Positions 49,919-57,551 of a DNA stretch of 64,000 nt are shown here, piece by piece. The stretch spans positions 496,001-560,000 of the forward strand of contig NZ_SIRR01000008.1 of the NCBI RefSeq assembly GCF_011634895.1, in the 5' to 3' direction. Position numbers and translations under genes: made by a program. The notes beneath the pieces are model-generated. The model saw only the letters and a program-made list of their open reading frames with translations, did not search any database and had not been told where the DNA came from. This DNA is from Rheinheimera pleomorphica. GTDB taxonomy: Bacteria > Pseudomonadota > Gammaproteobacteria > Enterobacterales > Alteromonadaceae. Every line of letters starts with the position of its first letter. Position 1 is the stretch's first letter.

Positions 49919-50815
49919 ATGTCACATAAAAACCCGATCATTGCCATTACCGGCTCCTCCGGCGCGGGTACCAGCACCACTACTATTGCCTTTCAGCATA
50001 TTTTCCGCACCCTGGGCATAGACGCCGCCTTTGTTGAAGGTGACTGCTTTCACCGTTTTAGCCGGCCAGAGATGGAAGTGGCCATTCGTAAAGCCAAAGA
50101 AGAAGGCCGCCATATCAGCTACTTTGGCCCCGAAGCGAATGACTTTGGCGCGCTGGAAACCTTTTTTGCCAGCTATGGCGAAACCGGCGGCGGCAAAATC
50201 CGCCATTACTTACACACCTTTGATGAAGCGGTGCCCTATAACCAGTTGCCCGGCACCTTTACGCCATGGCAGGACCTACGTGCCAACACTGACTTACTGT
50301 TTTACGAAGGCCTGCACGGCGGTGCCGTCACCGACGAGCATAATGTCGCCCAGCATGTCGATTTGCTGATCGGCATGGTGCCGATAGTCAACTTAGAGTG
50401 GATCCAAAAAATTATCCGCGACACCTCAGAGCGCGGCCATAGTCGTGAAGCGGTGCAGGCCAGCATAGTGCGTAGTATGGACGATTACATTAACCATATT
50501 ACGCCGCAGTTTTCGCGCACCCATATTAACTTTCAGCGCGTACCGACGGTAGACACCTCTAACCCATTCAGCGCCAAAGATATCCCGTCGCTGGATGAAA
50601 GCTTTGTCGTGATCCGCTTTCGCGGTATTAAGCATGTCGATTTCCCCTACTACTTGCAAATGATTAACGGCTCTTTTATGTCGCGGGTTAATACACTGGT
50701 GGTGCCCGGTGGCAAAATGGGCCTGGCGATGGAGCTGATTTTAACGCCGTTGATTGAAGAGCTGATGATAAAGCGGCGCCAGGCCCGCGGTCAGGTTGAC
50801 TGGCTGGGTACCTGA
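49919..50815 (+). CDS. prkB: Phosphoribulokinase (heterotrophic PrkB type)
   Basis: A 298-residue P-loop kinase with IIAITGSSGAGTSTTTIAF, VEGDCFHRFSRPEM and FYEGLHGGAVTDEHNVAQH. These match the proteobacterial class I phosphoribulokinase family, which phosphorylates ribulose 5-phosphate. No RuBisCO or Calvin cycle gene is nearby, as in other heterotrophs that keep this gene; the physiological substrate there is unclear. It is monocistronic and followed by repeat B. Confidence 0.9.
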   Translation: MSHKNPIIAITGSSGAGTSTTTIAFQHIFRTLGIDAAFVEGDCFHRFSRPEMEVAIRKAKEEGRHISYFGPEANDFGALETFFASYGETGGGKIRHYLHTFDEAVPYNQLPGTFTPWQDLRANTDLLFYEGLHGGAVTDEHNVAQHVDLLIGMVPIVNLEWIQKIIRDTSERGHSREAVQASIVRSMDDYINHITPQFSRTHINFQRVPTVDTSNPFSAKDIPSLDESFVVIRFRGIKHVDFPYYLQMINGSFMSRVNTLVVPGGKMGLAMELILTPLIEELMIKRRQARGQVDWLGT

Positions 50816-50840
50816 AAGCACAAAAGGACTTTGCCAAGCG

Positions 50841-50935
50841 AAACGGTTTGCCCTAAGCCAACCGTTGCAGGCCAGGAAGGCCGAATCGAGCCTACATGGA
50901 CGTATTTACGGCGTGTTGGTGTGGGCAAACCGTTT
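50841..50935 (+). repeat. Structured intergenic repeat, copy B
   Basis: The 56-base core (50861-50916) shares ACCGTTGCAGGCCAGGA, GGCCGAATCGAGCC and TTACGGCGTGT with copy A. It is enclosed by a perfect 13-bp inverted repeat, AAACGGTTTGCCC (50841-50853) and GGGCAAACCGTTT (50923-50935). The arms are unrelated to those of copy A. It lies in the 356-base gap between prkB and dusB; the remainder of that gap, apart from the dusB promoter, shows no gene. Confidence 0.8.
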
Positions 50936-51120
50936 CAGCGTTTCCACAAGTTTCTGCCGCAAAGTGACTGGTGATAAAACCAACAGCAGTACAATTATCT
51001 ATTTCGCCAACGCCCATCCTACCGTTGTTTCTACTTTACAAAATACCAATTTTCAGCCGTTTAGCGAATGTCAAGACGGCAAAGGCCAGTAAATTTACAC
51101 TTTTGTTTAAATAATAGCCT

Positions 51121-51148
51121 TTGCTTTGCCGGCAAAAATCCGTAAACT
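51121..51148 (+). promoter_or_regulatory. Probable dusB-fis promoter with GC-rich discriminator
   Basis: TTGCTT (51121-51126) and TAAACT (51143-51148) are 16 bases apart. An AT-rich stretch just upstream (about 51092-51118) could serve as an UP element, and TAGCGCC follows the -10. An UP-like element plus GC-rich discriminator resembles the growth-rate-regulated fis promoter of E. coli. Confidence 0.6.
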
Positions 51149-51171
51149 TAGCGCCCCTTGAGGGTAGAGCC

Positions 51172-52155
51172 TTGGATTACGTGGTGCGCATAGGTCCATA
51201 TCAGTTAGCGAACAAGGTAATTTGTGCTCCGATGGCAGGAGTTACTGATCACACTTTTCGTGAGCTTTGCCGGCGTTTTGGTGCAGCTTTAGCTGTGTCG
51301 GAAATGCTGTCGAGCAACCCACTGGTGTGGCAGAGCGAAAAATCACAAAATCGTATGGGTCACCGGCAGGAATCCGGCATCCGTTCAGTACAAATTGCTG
51401 GCTCGGATCCACAGCAAATGGCTGAAGCTGCCCAGTATAACGTTGCTATCGGTGCCGACATTATCGATATCAATATGGGTTGCCCGGCGAAAAAAGTGAA
51501 CAAGAAACTGGCCGGCTCTGCGTTATTGCAGTATCCGGACTTAGTGGAGCAAATTGTTCGCGCTGTCGTCGATGCGGTAAAGGTACCGGTTACCTTAAAA
51601 ATTCGCACCGGCTGGGATCCTGATAACAGAAACGGTATTCAGATCGCCCGTATTGCGCAAGATAACGGCATACAGGCGCTGGCAGTACATGGCAGGACAC
51701 GCGCCTGCATGTACAAAGGTGAAGCGGAATATGACACCATCCGCGCCATTAAACAAAGTGTGTCGATACCGGTCATTGCCAATGGCGATATTACCGGACC
51801 GGAAAAAGCGCGCCATGTGCTGGAGTACACCGGTGCCGACGCCATTATGATTGGCCGTGCGGCGCAGGGCCGGCCGTGGATTTTCCGGGAAGTGGTGCAT
51901 TATCTGGCCACTGGCGACAAACTGGCGCCACCGGCAATTGCCGAGGTACGCCAGATCATGCTGGAACATGTGCAGGGTTTACACCAGCTTTATGGTGAGT
52001 CCGCCGGTTACCGCATTGCCCGCAAACATGTGGGCTGGTATTTAGCCGAGCACGATGCGCTCGGTGTGTTTCGTAGTGAATTCAATGGCATTGAGTGTGC
52101 TAAACAGCAACTCGACGCCTTAAATGACTATTTTCATCAACTAGCAGCAACCTAA
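51172..52155 (+). CDS. dusB: tRNA-dihydrouridine synthase B
   Basis: A flavoenzyme that reduces uridine to dihydrouridine at position 17 of tRNAs. The sequence [55 protein letters not shown] and [19 protein letters not shown] is unmistakable. The start is placed at a TTG (327 residues) because AGGG lies 7 bases before it; GTG codons at 51181 and 51184 give a more E. coli-like N-terminus but sit too far from that site. It is co-transcribed with fis, 17 bases downstream. Confidence 0.95.
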   Translation: MDYVVRIGPYQLANKVICAPMAGVTDHTFRELCRRFGAALAVSEMLSSNPLVWQSEKSQNRMGHRQESGIRSVQIAGSDPQQMAEAAQYNVAIGADIIDINMGCPAKKVNKKLAGSALLQYPDLVEQIVRAVVDAVKVPVTLKIRTGWDPDNRNGIQIARIAQDNGIQALAVHGRTRACMYKGEAEYDTIRAIKQSVSIPVIANGDITGPEKARHVLEYTGADAIMIGRAAQGRPWIFREVVHYLATGDKLAPPAIAEVRQIMLEHVQGLHQLYGESAGYRIARKHVGWYLAEHDALGVFRSEFNGIECAKQQLDALNDYFHQLAAT

Positions 52156-52172
52156 CGTAAAAGAGAAAAGCA

Positions 52173-52463
52173 ATGTTTAATTCGAACGTTACTTCGCCAT
52201 TTATTACTAACGCCCATGTCCAAACGCAGGAAAAGCCACAGGCTTTAAGTACTGCCGCACAAAAGGCCGTCGCTAACTACCTGCAGCAGTTAAACGGTCA
52301 GGACGTTAACGACTTGTATGAACTGGTATTATCTGAATTAGAGCGTCCGTTACTGGAAGAAGTGATGAAGTATACCCGCGGTAACCAAACCCGCGCTGCT
52401 AACCTGATGGGCATCAACCGCGGTACGCTGCGCAAGAAGCTGAAACAGTACGGCATGAGCTAA
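52173..52463 (+). CDS. fis: DNA-binding protein Fis
   Basis: A 96-residue nucleoid protein that bends DNA and activates stable-RNA promoters in fast growth. The C-terminal helix-turn-helix [28 protein letters not shown] is almost identical to other Fis proteins, and the N-terminal beta-hairpin region is present. It follows dusB as in nearly all gammaproteobacteria and ends with a strong terminator. Confidence 0.98.
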   Translation: MFNSNVTSPFITNAHVQTQEKPQALSTAAQKAVANYLQQLNGQDVNDLYELVLSELERPLLEEVMKYTRGNQTRAANLMGINRGTLRKKLKQYGMS

Positions 52464-52490
52464 TGCCACCGCGGGGTTCGCCCCGCTGCT

Positions 52491-52513
52491 AAGCACCTTC
52501 GGGTGCTTTTTTA
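52491..52513 (+). terminator. Terminator of dusB-fis
   Basis: A 7-bp stem (AAGCACC / GGGTGCTT) with a tight TTC loop ends in TTTTTTA. A second perfect hairpin (GCGGGG / CCCCGC with TTCG loop) stands 10 bases before it. Confidence 0.9.
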
Positions 52514-52610
52514 TTGGCTGCACCTGAGGAATTTTACGCATTAAATTCCGCATTAACTTCGGTACTCAGGTTGCGACAATATATTCAACGAATTGAGTGG
52601 CAGCTGCCAC

Positions 52611-52765
52611 CTTGCTCACGCGAACACGCCGTGAATCCATCCCTGGAGGCTCGTGTACGAACTTCATCCGTGAAGTTCGCCCCTTCAGGGCCAGCGAAGC
52701 TGTTCAAATTCGTTCCAGACGAATTTGTCAGCCGTCCAGGGCTTCAACGGTTCGCTTAGAGCAAG
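52611..52765 (-). repeat. Structured intergenic repeat, copy C (expanded)
   Basis: On the minus strand the element carries ACCGTTG near its start and GAGCCTCCAGGGATGG plus TTCACGGCGTGT near its end (52652-52624), the latter 29 bases matching copy A at 26 positions. Outer arms CTTGCTC (52611-52617) and GAGCAAG (52759-52765) pair. Between the conserved parts are two extra hairpins, AAATTCGT/ACGAATTT and GAACTTCA/TGAAGTTC. It occupies most of the 376-base gap between fis and purH; the rest holds only the fis terminator and no gene. Confidence 0.7.
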
Positions 52766-52839
52766 CTGACATCTGCTCATGCGCTACACTGGCGTTACAG
52801 CTTTAAACCTAATTCCGCAAGCTAAATGAGAGTCTAAGC

Positions 52840-54426
52840 ATGACGACATTAAGACCCATCCGCCGCGCACTGCTAAGTGTGTCCGACAAAACCGGTATCG
52901 TAGAGTTTGCCCGCGCGCTTGAAGCCGCCAAGGTAGATATCCTCTCTACCGGTGGTACGGCAAAACTGCTGGCCGAGCAAGGCATTAAGGTAACTGAAGT
53001 CTCTGACTATACCGGTCACCCGGAAATTATGGACGGCCGGGTAAAAACCCTGCATCCGAAAATTCACGGTGGCATTTTAGCCCGCCGCGGTGTTGATGAA
53101 GCCGTAATGGCCGACAACAACATCGGCCCTATCGACCTGGTCGTGGTAAACCTGTACCCGTTTGCCAGCACCGTGGCTAAACCTGGCTGCACGTTGGAAG
53201 ATGCGGTAGAAAATATCGATATCGGCGGCCCGACCATGGTGCGCGCCGCAGCGAAAAACCATAAAGATGTGACTATTATCGTTAACGCTAAAGACTACGA
53301 TAAGGTACTGGCCGAAATGCAGGCTAACGGCGGCGCTACCACGCACGCTACCCGCTTTAGCCTGGCGATTAGCGCCTTTGAACACACCGCCCAGTATGAT
53401 GGCATGATCGCCAACTACTTCGGCACTATGCTGAGCGCGTATGACACACCGGCAGAACCGGCAACTAAGTTTCCGCGCACCTTTAACAGCCAGTTCGTGA
53501 AAAAACAAGACTTACGCTACGGCGAAAACAGCCACCAAAGCGCAGCGTTCTATGTGCAGGATGGCGCGACCGAGGCCAGCGTATCTACTGCTACTCAGCT
53601 GCAAGGTAAGGCGCTGTCTTATAACAATATCGCCGACACCGACGCCGCACTGGAATGCGTAAAAGAATTCGATGAGCCGGCCTGTGTTATCGTTAAACAC
53701 GCTAACCCTTGTGGTGTAGCTATTGGCGATTCGATTCTGGCCGCGTATCACCGCGCCTATCAAACCGACCCGACTTCAGCGTTCGGCGGCATTATCGCCT
53801 TTAACCGCGAGCTGGATGAAACCACCGCCAAAGAAATTGTCAGCCGCCAGTTTGTTGAAGTGATTATTGCGCCGTCAGCGAGCGATGCTGCCGTTGCGGT
53901 AGTTGGCACTAAGCCGAATGTACGCTTACTGGTATGTGGCGAATTCAGCCCAGCTGCAGCTGCGCTGGATATTAAACAGGTTAACGGTGGCATGCTGCTG
54001 CAAGACCGCGATCAGGCCAAAGTTACCGCTGCTGATTTAAAAGTAGTGACCAAGCGCCAGCCAACCGAGCAAGAGCTAAAAGACTTATTGTTCTGCTGGA
54101 AGGTCGCGAAGTTTGTTAAATCAAACGCCATTGTCTACGTGAAAGACAGCATGACCATCGGCGTTGGCGCCGGCCAGATGAGCCGGGTGTACAGCGCGAA
54201 AATCGCTGGCATTAAAGCTGCCGATGAGAAACTGGAAGTAAAAGGCTCAGTAATGGCCTCAGACGCCTTCTTCCCGTTTCGCGACGGTATCGACGCAGCA
54301 GCAGCAGCTGGCATTACCGCCGTTATCCAGCCAGGTGGCTCAATGCGCGATGCGGAAGTCATCGCCGCCGCCGACGAGCACGGTATGGCAATGGTATTTA
54401 CCGGCGTACGTCACTTCCGCCATTAA
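52840..54426 (+). CDS. purH: Bifunctional AICAR transformylase / IMP cyclohydrolase
   Basis: A 528-residue enzyme catalysing the last two steps of IMP synthesis. The N-terminal MGS-like domain reads [20 protein letters not shown] and [14 protein letters not shown]; the transformylase part has [30 protein letters not shown] and [12 protein letters not shown]. The length is standard. It has its own transcription unit ending in a strong terminator; purD is 5 kb upstream rather than downstream. Confidence 0.98.
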   Translation: MTTLRPIRRALLSVSDKTGIVEFARALEAAKVDILSTGGTAKLLAEQGIKVTEVSDYTGHPEIMDGRVKTLHPKIHGGILARRGVDEAVMADNNIGPIDLVVVNLYPFASTVAKPGCTLEDAVENIDIGGPTMVRAAAKNHKDVTIIVNAKDYDKVLAEMQANGGATTHATRFSLAISAFEHTAQYDGMIANYFGTMLSAYDTPAEPATKFPRTFNSQFVKKQDLRYGENSHQSAAFYVQDGATEASVSTATQLQGKALSYNNIADTDAALECVKEFDEPACVIVKHANPCGVAIGDSILAAYHRAYQTDPTSAFGGIIAFNRELDETTAKEIVSRQFVEVIIAPSASDAAVAVVGTKPNVRLLVCGEFSPAAAALDIKQVNGGMLLQDRDQAKVTAADLKVVTKRQPTEQELKDLLFCWKVAKFVKSNAIVYVKDSMTIGVGAGQMSRVYSAKIAGIKAADEKLEVKGSVMASDAFFPFRDGIDAAAAAGITAVIQPGGSMRDAEVIAAADEHGMAMVFTGVRHFRH

Positions 54427-54460
54427 CAGCAAGCACCACTAAGCACTTGCTTTAGATACT

Positions 54461-54486
54461 AAAAAGGCCGCACTACGGCCTTTTTT
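54461..54486. terminator. Terminator of purH (bidirectional)
   Basis: A 10-bp stem (AAAAAGGCCG / CGGCCTTTTT) with a 5-base loop lies 34 bases after the purH stop and touches the end of the convergent gene. Confidence 0.88.
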
Positions 54487-54892
54487 ATTGCTGATTGATT
54501 GTAGTCAGAAAATCCCCGCAGGGGATCTGTGTCAACGCCGAGGTGTCGCGGTTATACAGATACACCCAGGCACTAACGCTGTCGCCGCTATCAAGAGTCA
54601 CTTGCTGCAGTTCGCGGCGGTACTCTTGTGGCTTGGCAAAGCCATCGCCACACTCTTCGTACTGGTCCAGCTGTGGTAGTAAAAGCTCTGGCTGCAGCAG
54701 CTGATAGAGCTCTCCCACCACCTGATCGGCAGTATTGCTTGATGGCACAGCACCGGGGTAATAACTTAACTGATATAGCCGCGCCTGATACCTTGCCATA
54801 GCGACAAACTTCGCGTGCGTTACAAGCTGCTGGTGCATTGGATGATTGGCATTTTGGCGTAAGGTACCGTACACAAAAAGATAGTCGGACAT
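54485..54892 (-). CDS. Gamma-glutamylcyclotransferase family protein
   Basis: A 135-residue protein with the family opening YLFVYGTLRQNANHPMHQQL, the YQARLYQLSYYPGAV segment, and LDQYEECGD containing the glutamate used in catalysis by gamma-glutamylamine cyclotransferases. Substrate is unknown; the E. coli homologue YtfP is likewise unassigned. The start at 54892 gives the canonical N-terminus; the frame is open 18 codons further upstream with no support. The stop reaches into the purH terminator. Confidence 0.85.
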   Translation of the reverse strand: MSDYLFVYGTLRQNANHPMHQQLVTHAKFVAMARYQARLYQLSYYPGAVPSSNTADQVVGELYQLLQPELLLPQLDQYEECGDGFAKPQEYRRELQQVTLDSGDSVSAWVYLYNRDTSALTQIPCGDFLTTINQQ

Positions 54893-54969
54893 AGCGATGT
54901 GCTTTAGCTTTTTGCTCACTGTGCCAGTGTCAATAAGCAATGGCAAGCCGCTTTACCAACACACCAGAA

Positions 54970-55452
54970 CTACATAAAACGTGCGGGTACTGACCACTGT
55001 AGTTCAGCCTGTGCCAGATCTTCACTAACGCTGATACAGCTGAGCGACGCTTTGCGAATATTAATCACAGGCATCTCAGTGCCGAGTAAGCGGCTGATCA
55101 GCAGTGAGAAATCCGGCTCATGACCAACCAGCAAGGTGTGCTCAGCCAGTGTCGGCCACAACAACTGCAGCTGCGCTACAGCCTGTTCGACCGGCGTTTC
55201 CAGCGCCAGCCAGGGCTGCTCAGTGGCAGCGGCGAAACCGGCGGTTTTACATACTATCGCTGCCGTTTGTACCGCCCGCGGATAAGGGCTGGTGAGTACT
55301 TGCTGCAGATTAAGATTATGTCGCTGCATAAAGTCAGCAACGCGGCGTGCCTGCAGCCGGCCTTTTTCTATCAGGCAGCGGTCGATATCCAGCTGGTTAG
55401 GCCGGATCACCTCAGCGGTGGCATGACGCAAAAAATACAGGTATTTATTCAT
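54970..55452 (-). CDS. sixA: Phosphohistidine phosphatase SixA
   Basis: A 160-residue histidine-phosphatase-fold protein. The catalytic LRHATAE motif lies near residues 8-14, followed by SPYPRAVQTA and the second histidine in LLVGHEPDFSLLISRLLG. SixA removes phosphate from histidine phosphotransfer domains such as that of the nitrogen PTS. It is a single gene; the 150 bases upstream separate it from hsp20 on the other strand. Confidence 0.92.
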   Translation of the reverse strand: MNKYLYFLRHATAEVIRPNQLDIDRCLIEKGRLQARRVADFMQRHNLNLQQVLTSPYPRAVQTAAIVCKTAGFAAATEQPWLALETPVEQAVAQLQLLWPTLAEHTLLVGHEPDFSLLISRLLGTEMPVINIRKASLSCISVSEDLAQAELQWSVPARFM

Positions 55453-55550
55453 AGCGCGCAGTTATAGCAGTGTTGTAAGGCAATTTTATGACAAGGTAAC
55501 AGCGCTTGCTAAGCACCTCACTAATGTTTGATCCAGCTCAATTGGCCCGG

Positions 55551-55585
55551 CTACAGCTGCACTAGGCTTATTTCGCTGTAGTGCA
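55551..55585 (+). promoter_or_regulatory. Overlapping alternative hairpins in the hsp20 leader
   Basis: CTACAGC (55551-55557) can pair with GCTGTAG (55575-55581), or TGCACTA (55558-55564) can pair with TAGTGCA (55579-55585). The two hairpins share bases and exclude each other. They lie just before the ribosome binding site (AAAGGAG, about 55593-55599). A role as RNA switch or thermosensor is speculation. Confidence 0.35.
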
Positions 55586-55605
55586 ATTAACCAAAGGAGA
55601 CCATC

Positions 55606-56028
55606 ATGAGCCTGTTACCGCGTAACCGTTTTGACTTTGACAGCCTGTTCGATAACTTCTTTGCGCCAACGGCGTGGAAAAGCAACGACATGGAGTTTTT
55701 TGCGCCCAAAGTCGATATTAAAGACAACAAGGATCACTACCAAATCACGGCCGAACTGCCGGGTGTGAAAAAAGACGATATTCATATTAGCCTGGAGCGC
55801 GGCGTACTGACGCTGGAAGCGGAAGTAAAACAGGAAGATAAAGAAGAAAAAGACGGCAAATTAATTCGTCAGGAACGTCGCTATGGCAAAATTATGCGCA
55901 GCTTTACCGTGGGTGATGCTGTGCATGAAGCCGATATCAGCGCCAGCTTTAAAGATGGCCTGTTAAGTATTAAAGCGCCGAAAAAAGCCACTACTGAAGC
56001 CCCCAGCCGTAAAATCAGTATCAGCTAA
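55606..56028 (+). CDS. Hsp20/alpha-crystallin family small heat-shock protein
   Basis: A 140-residue chaperone holding unfolded proteins for refolding. The alpha-crystallin domain spans about 35-130 with FAPKVDIKDNKDHYQITAELPGV, the VLTLEAEVK strand and FKDGLLSIKAPK near the end. The C-terminal tail has an IxI-type motif (RKISIS), used for oligomerisation. The ribosome binding site is strong (AAAGGAG). No clear sigma-32 promoter was found upstream. Confidence 0.93.
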   Translation: MSLLPRNRFDFDSLFDNFFAPTAWKSNDMEFFAPKVDIKDNKDHYQITAELPGVKKDDIHISLERGVLTLEAEVKQEDKEEKDGKLIRQERRYGKIMRSFTVGDAVHEADISASFKDGLLSIKAPKKATTEAPSRKISIS

Positions 56029-56085
56029 CTGATTTGCTGCCCTCCCTTGCCGCCCGTTGTGATACCGGCGGCACGGGTTCTACGG

Positions 56086-57054
56086 CTAACTACTGGCATT
56101 AATACAATCTCGGCCATCGGCTTTAGCGCGATATAACGCCGTATCGGCGGCGCATAACAGTGCCAGAGCGGTGCGGTACTGGCCGTTAATCTCGGTCGCC
56201 ACGCCCTGGCTTACCGACACAGTCAGCGTAGAGGGTAAGCCGGCATCGACAAAACTTAGCTGGCGCATCGCCTGCTGTACTTCTCGCGCCACTTTTAGTG
56301 CGCTTATTTCATTGTGGTTAGGCAGAATCAGCGCAAACTCTTCACCACCGTAGCGGGCGGCGAGTTTGGCCTCTACCGGCATCGCCTGCACTATGGCGCC
56401 AGCGACTTTGCGCAGACAAGCATCACCCTGAATATGGCCGTAACGGTCGTTAAATTGTTTAAAAAAATCGATATCAATAATGATCACGCTGAGCGGGCGG
56501 CGGGCATCAGTGCACTGCTGCCATTGCTGCTGCAACTGCTCATCAAAACCACGCCGGTTCGCCAACCCGGTTAGCGCATCGGTAGACGCCTGCAGTCGCA
56601 GCTGCTCACATTCGGCTTTGTAGCGGGTTAGATCGCGCATCACCAGCACCAGGTGCGCCTCGGGCTCAGGCAAAAACGACACGGAAAGCTCAATATCTTT
56701 GATTTCACCATCAGCACAGCGCACCGCCATTTCAGTTGGGCCGGCCTGCAGCGATAAAATCCGTTTCGCCACCATATTCACCAGACCTTCATACTGCTGC
56801 TGGCAGCGGCTAACTAAAAACTGCGGCCACTTGCGGCCAATAAGCGGCGCCCCCACACAATTTAACAGCAGCGCCGCTTTGGCATTAGCGCATTCAATCA
56901 CGCCATCCGGGCTGACAATTAAAACAGCCTCGGCCAGATACTGAATAAAACCGCCTAAATCCAGGCCAGTAGTATTCGCCGTTTCATCCTGCCACGGGCT
57001 GTCATCGTTTAACGCATGGGCGGGTATCTGGCTGTTGCGCTGTGCAGTGGTCAT
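56086..57054 (-). CDS. Diguanylate cyclase with PAS sensor domain
   Basis: A 322-residue soluble protein. The N-terminal half (about 35-145) is PAS-like, with FIQYLAEAVLIVSPDGVIECANAKA and a closing VLVMRDLTRYKAEC. The GGDEF domain follows: ASTDALTGLANRRGFD, DIDFFKQFNDRYGH and ARYGGEEFALILPN with the active site at 236-240. The position expected for an RxxD inhibition site (227-230) reads VEAK, so product inhibition should be absent, unlike the cyclase at 19 kb. It has no membrane helix. Confidence 0.92.
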   Translation of the reverse strand: MTTAQRNSQIPAHALNDDSPWQDETANTTGLDLGGFIQYLAEAVLIVSPDGVIECANAKAALLLNCVGAPLIGRKWPQFLVSRCQQQYEGLVNMVAKRILSLQAGPTEMAVRCADGEIKDIELSVSFLPEPEAHLVLVMRDLTRYKAECEQLRLQASTDALTGLANRRGFDEQLQQQWQQCTDARRPLSVIIIDIDFFKQFNDRYGHIQGDACLRKVAGAIVQAMPVEAKLAARYGGEEFALILPNHNEISALKVAREVQQAMRQLSFVDAGLPSTLTVSVSQGVATEINGQYRTALALLCAADTALYRAKADGRDCINASS

Positions 57055-57158
57055 GGTGCTATCTCACTTGGCTAACTTAACTGCAGCCAACTTTAGCTAC
57101 TTATACACGCGCAAACCTTTCGACAACCTTCTGATTTAATTTATTGATTTATAAAGAC

Positions 57159-57181
57159 TAAAAAGCCCCTTGCGGGGCTTC
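57159..57181 (-). terminator. Terminator of the nSTAND-regulator operon
   Basis: The perfect stem AAGCCCC / GGGGCTT with a TTGC-type loop carries a T run on the minus strand. It lies just after the stop of the small partner gene. Confidence 0.85.
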
Positions 57182-57185
57182 TAAT

Positions 57186-57548
57186 TTAAGTTGGTTTGCG
57201 ATTCACAACTTGAGGATCAGGGCTTAACAGTAATAGCGCATTTCTATTGCTACGTAAAATGAGCTGAAACTTGGTAACCCCTGCAACCGAATCCTGATCT
57301 TCTAACACAAGTTCTTGGCCATCTTCAGATACTGTTACAGCATCTATCACACCATCAAAAGGAGTAATAAAGCCAGCACCTACAAAGCTAAAGCCCTCCG
57401 AATTAACAAGCTGATAAGTTATCGCTTCACTTTGTTCCACTATGACGCTACCGTCACTAAGCTTACCGTCTATCCAGTAACTAAATTGCGGGACGCTTTC
57501 GTTATTAAGGCTCACTTGAACCTGCAAAACTGGGCCTGTAGCTGGCAT
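57186..57548 (-). CDS. Small protein encoded with the nSTAND regulator
   Basis: A 120-residue protein without signal peptide. Alternating hydrophobic positions (VLQVQVSLNNESVPQFSYWI, ITYQLVNSEGFSFVGAGF, VTKFQLILRSNRNALLLL) indicate an all-beta fold, and the C-terminus has SPDPQVVNRKP. A family of similar size found in Shewanella and Pseudoalteromonas has, as I recall, been called DP-EP; this link is from memory and unsure. It starts three bases after the regulator stop, so both are one operon ended by a terminator. It may be the regulator's ligand, effector or target; that is inference. Confidence 0.7.
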   Translation of the reverse strand: MPATGPVLQVQVSLNNESVPQFSYWIDGKLSDGSVIVEQSEAITYQLVNSEGFSFVGAGFITPFDGVIDAVTVSEDGQELVLEDQDSVAGVTKFQLILRSNRNALLLLSPDPQVVNRKPT

Positions 57549-57551
57549 AAA

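Noticed and set aside
50796-51092. 98-codon frame after prkB
   Set aside because: It crosses repeat B and has no ribosome binding site; explained by the structured repeat.
52514-52806. Two frames of 69-81 codons between fis and purH
   Set aside because: Both lie within the expanded repeat C and translate its inverted repeats.
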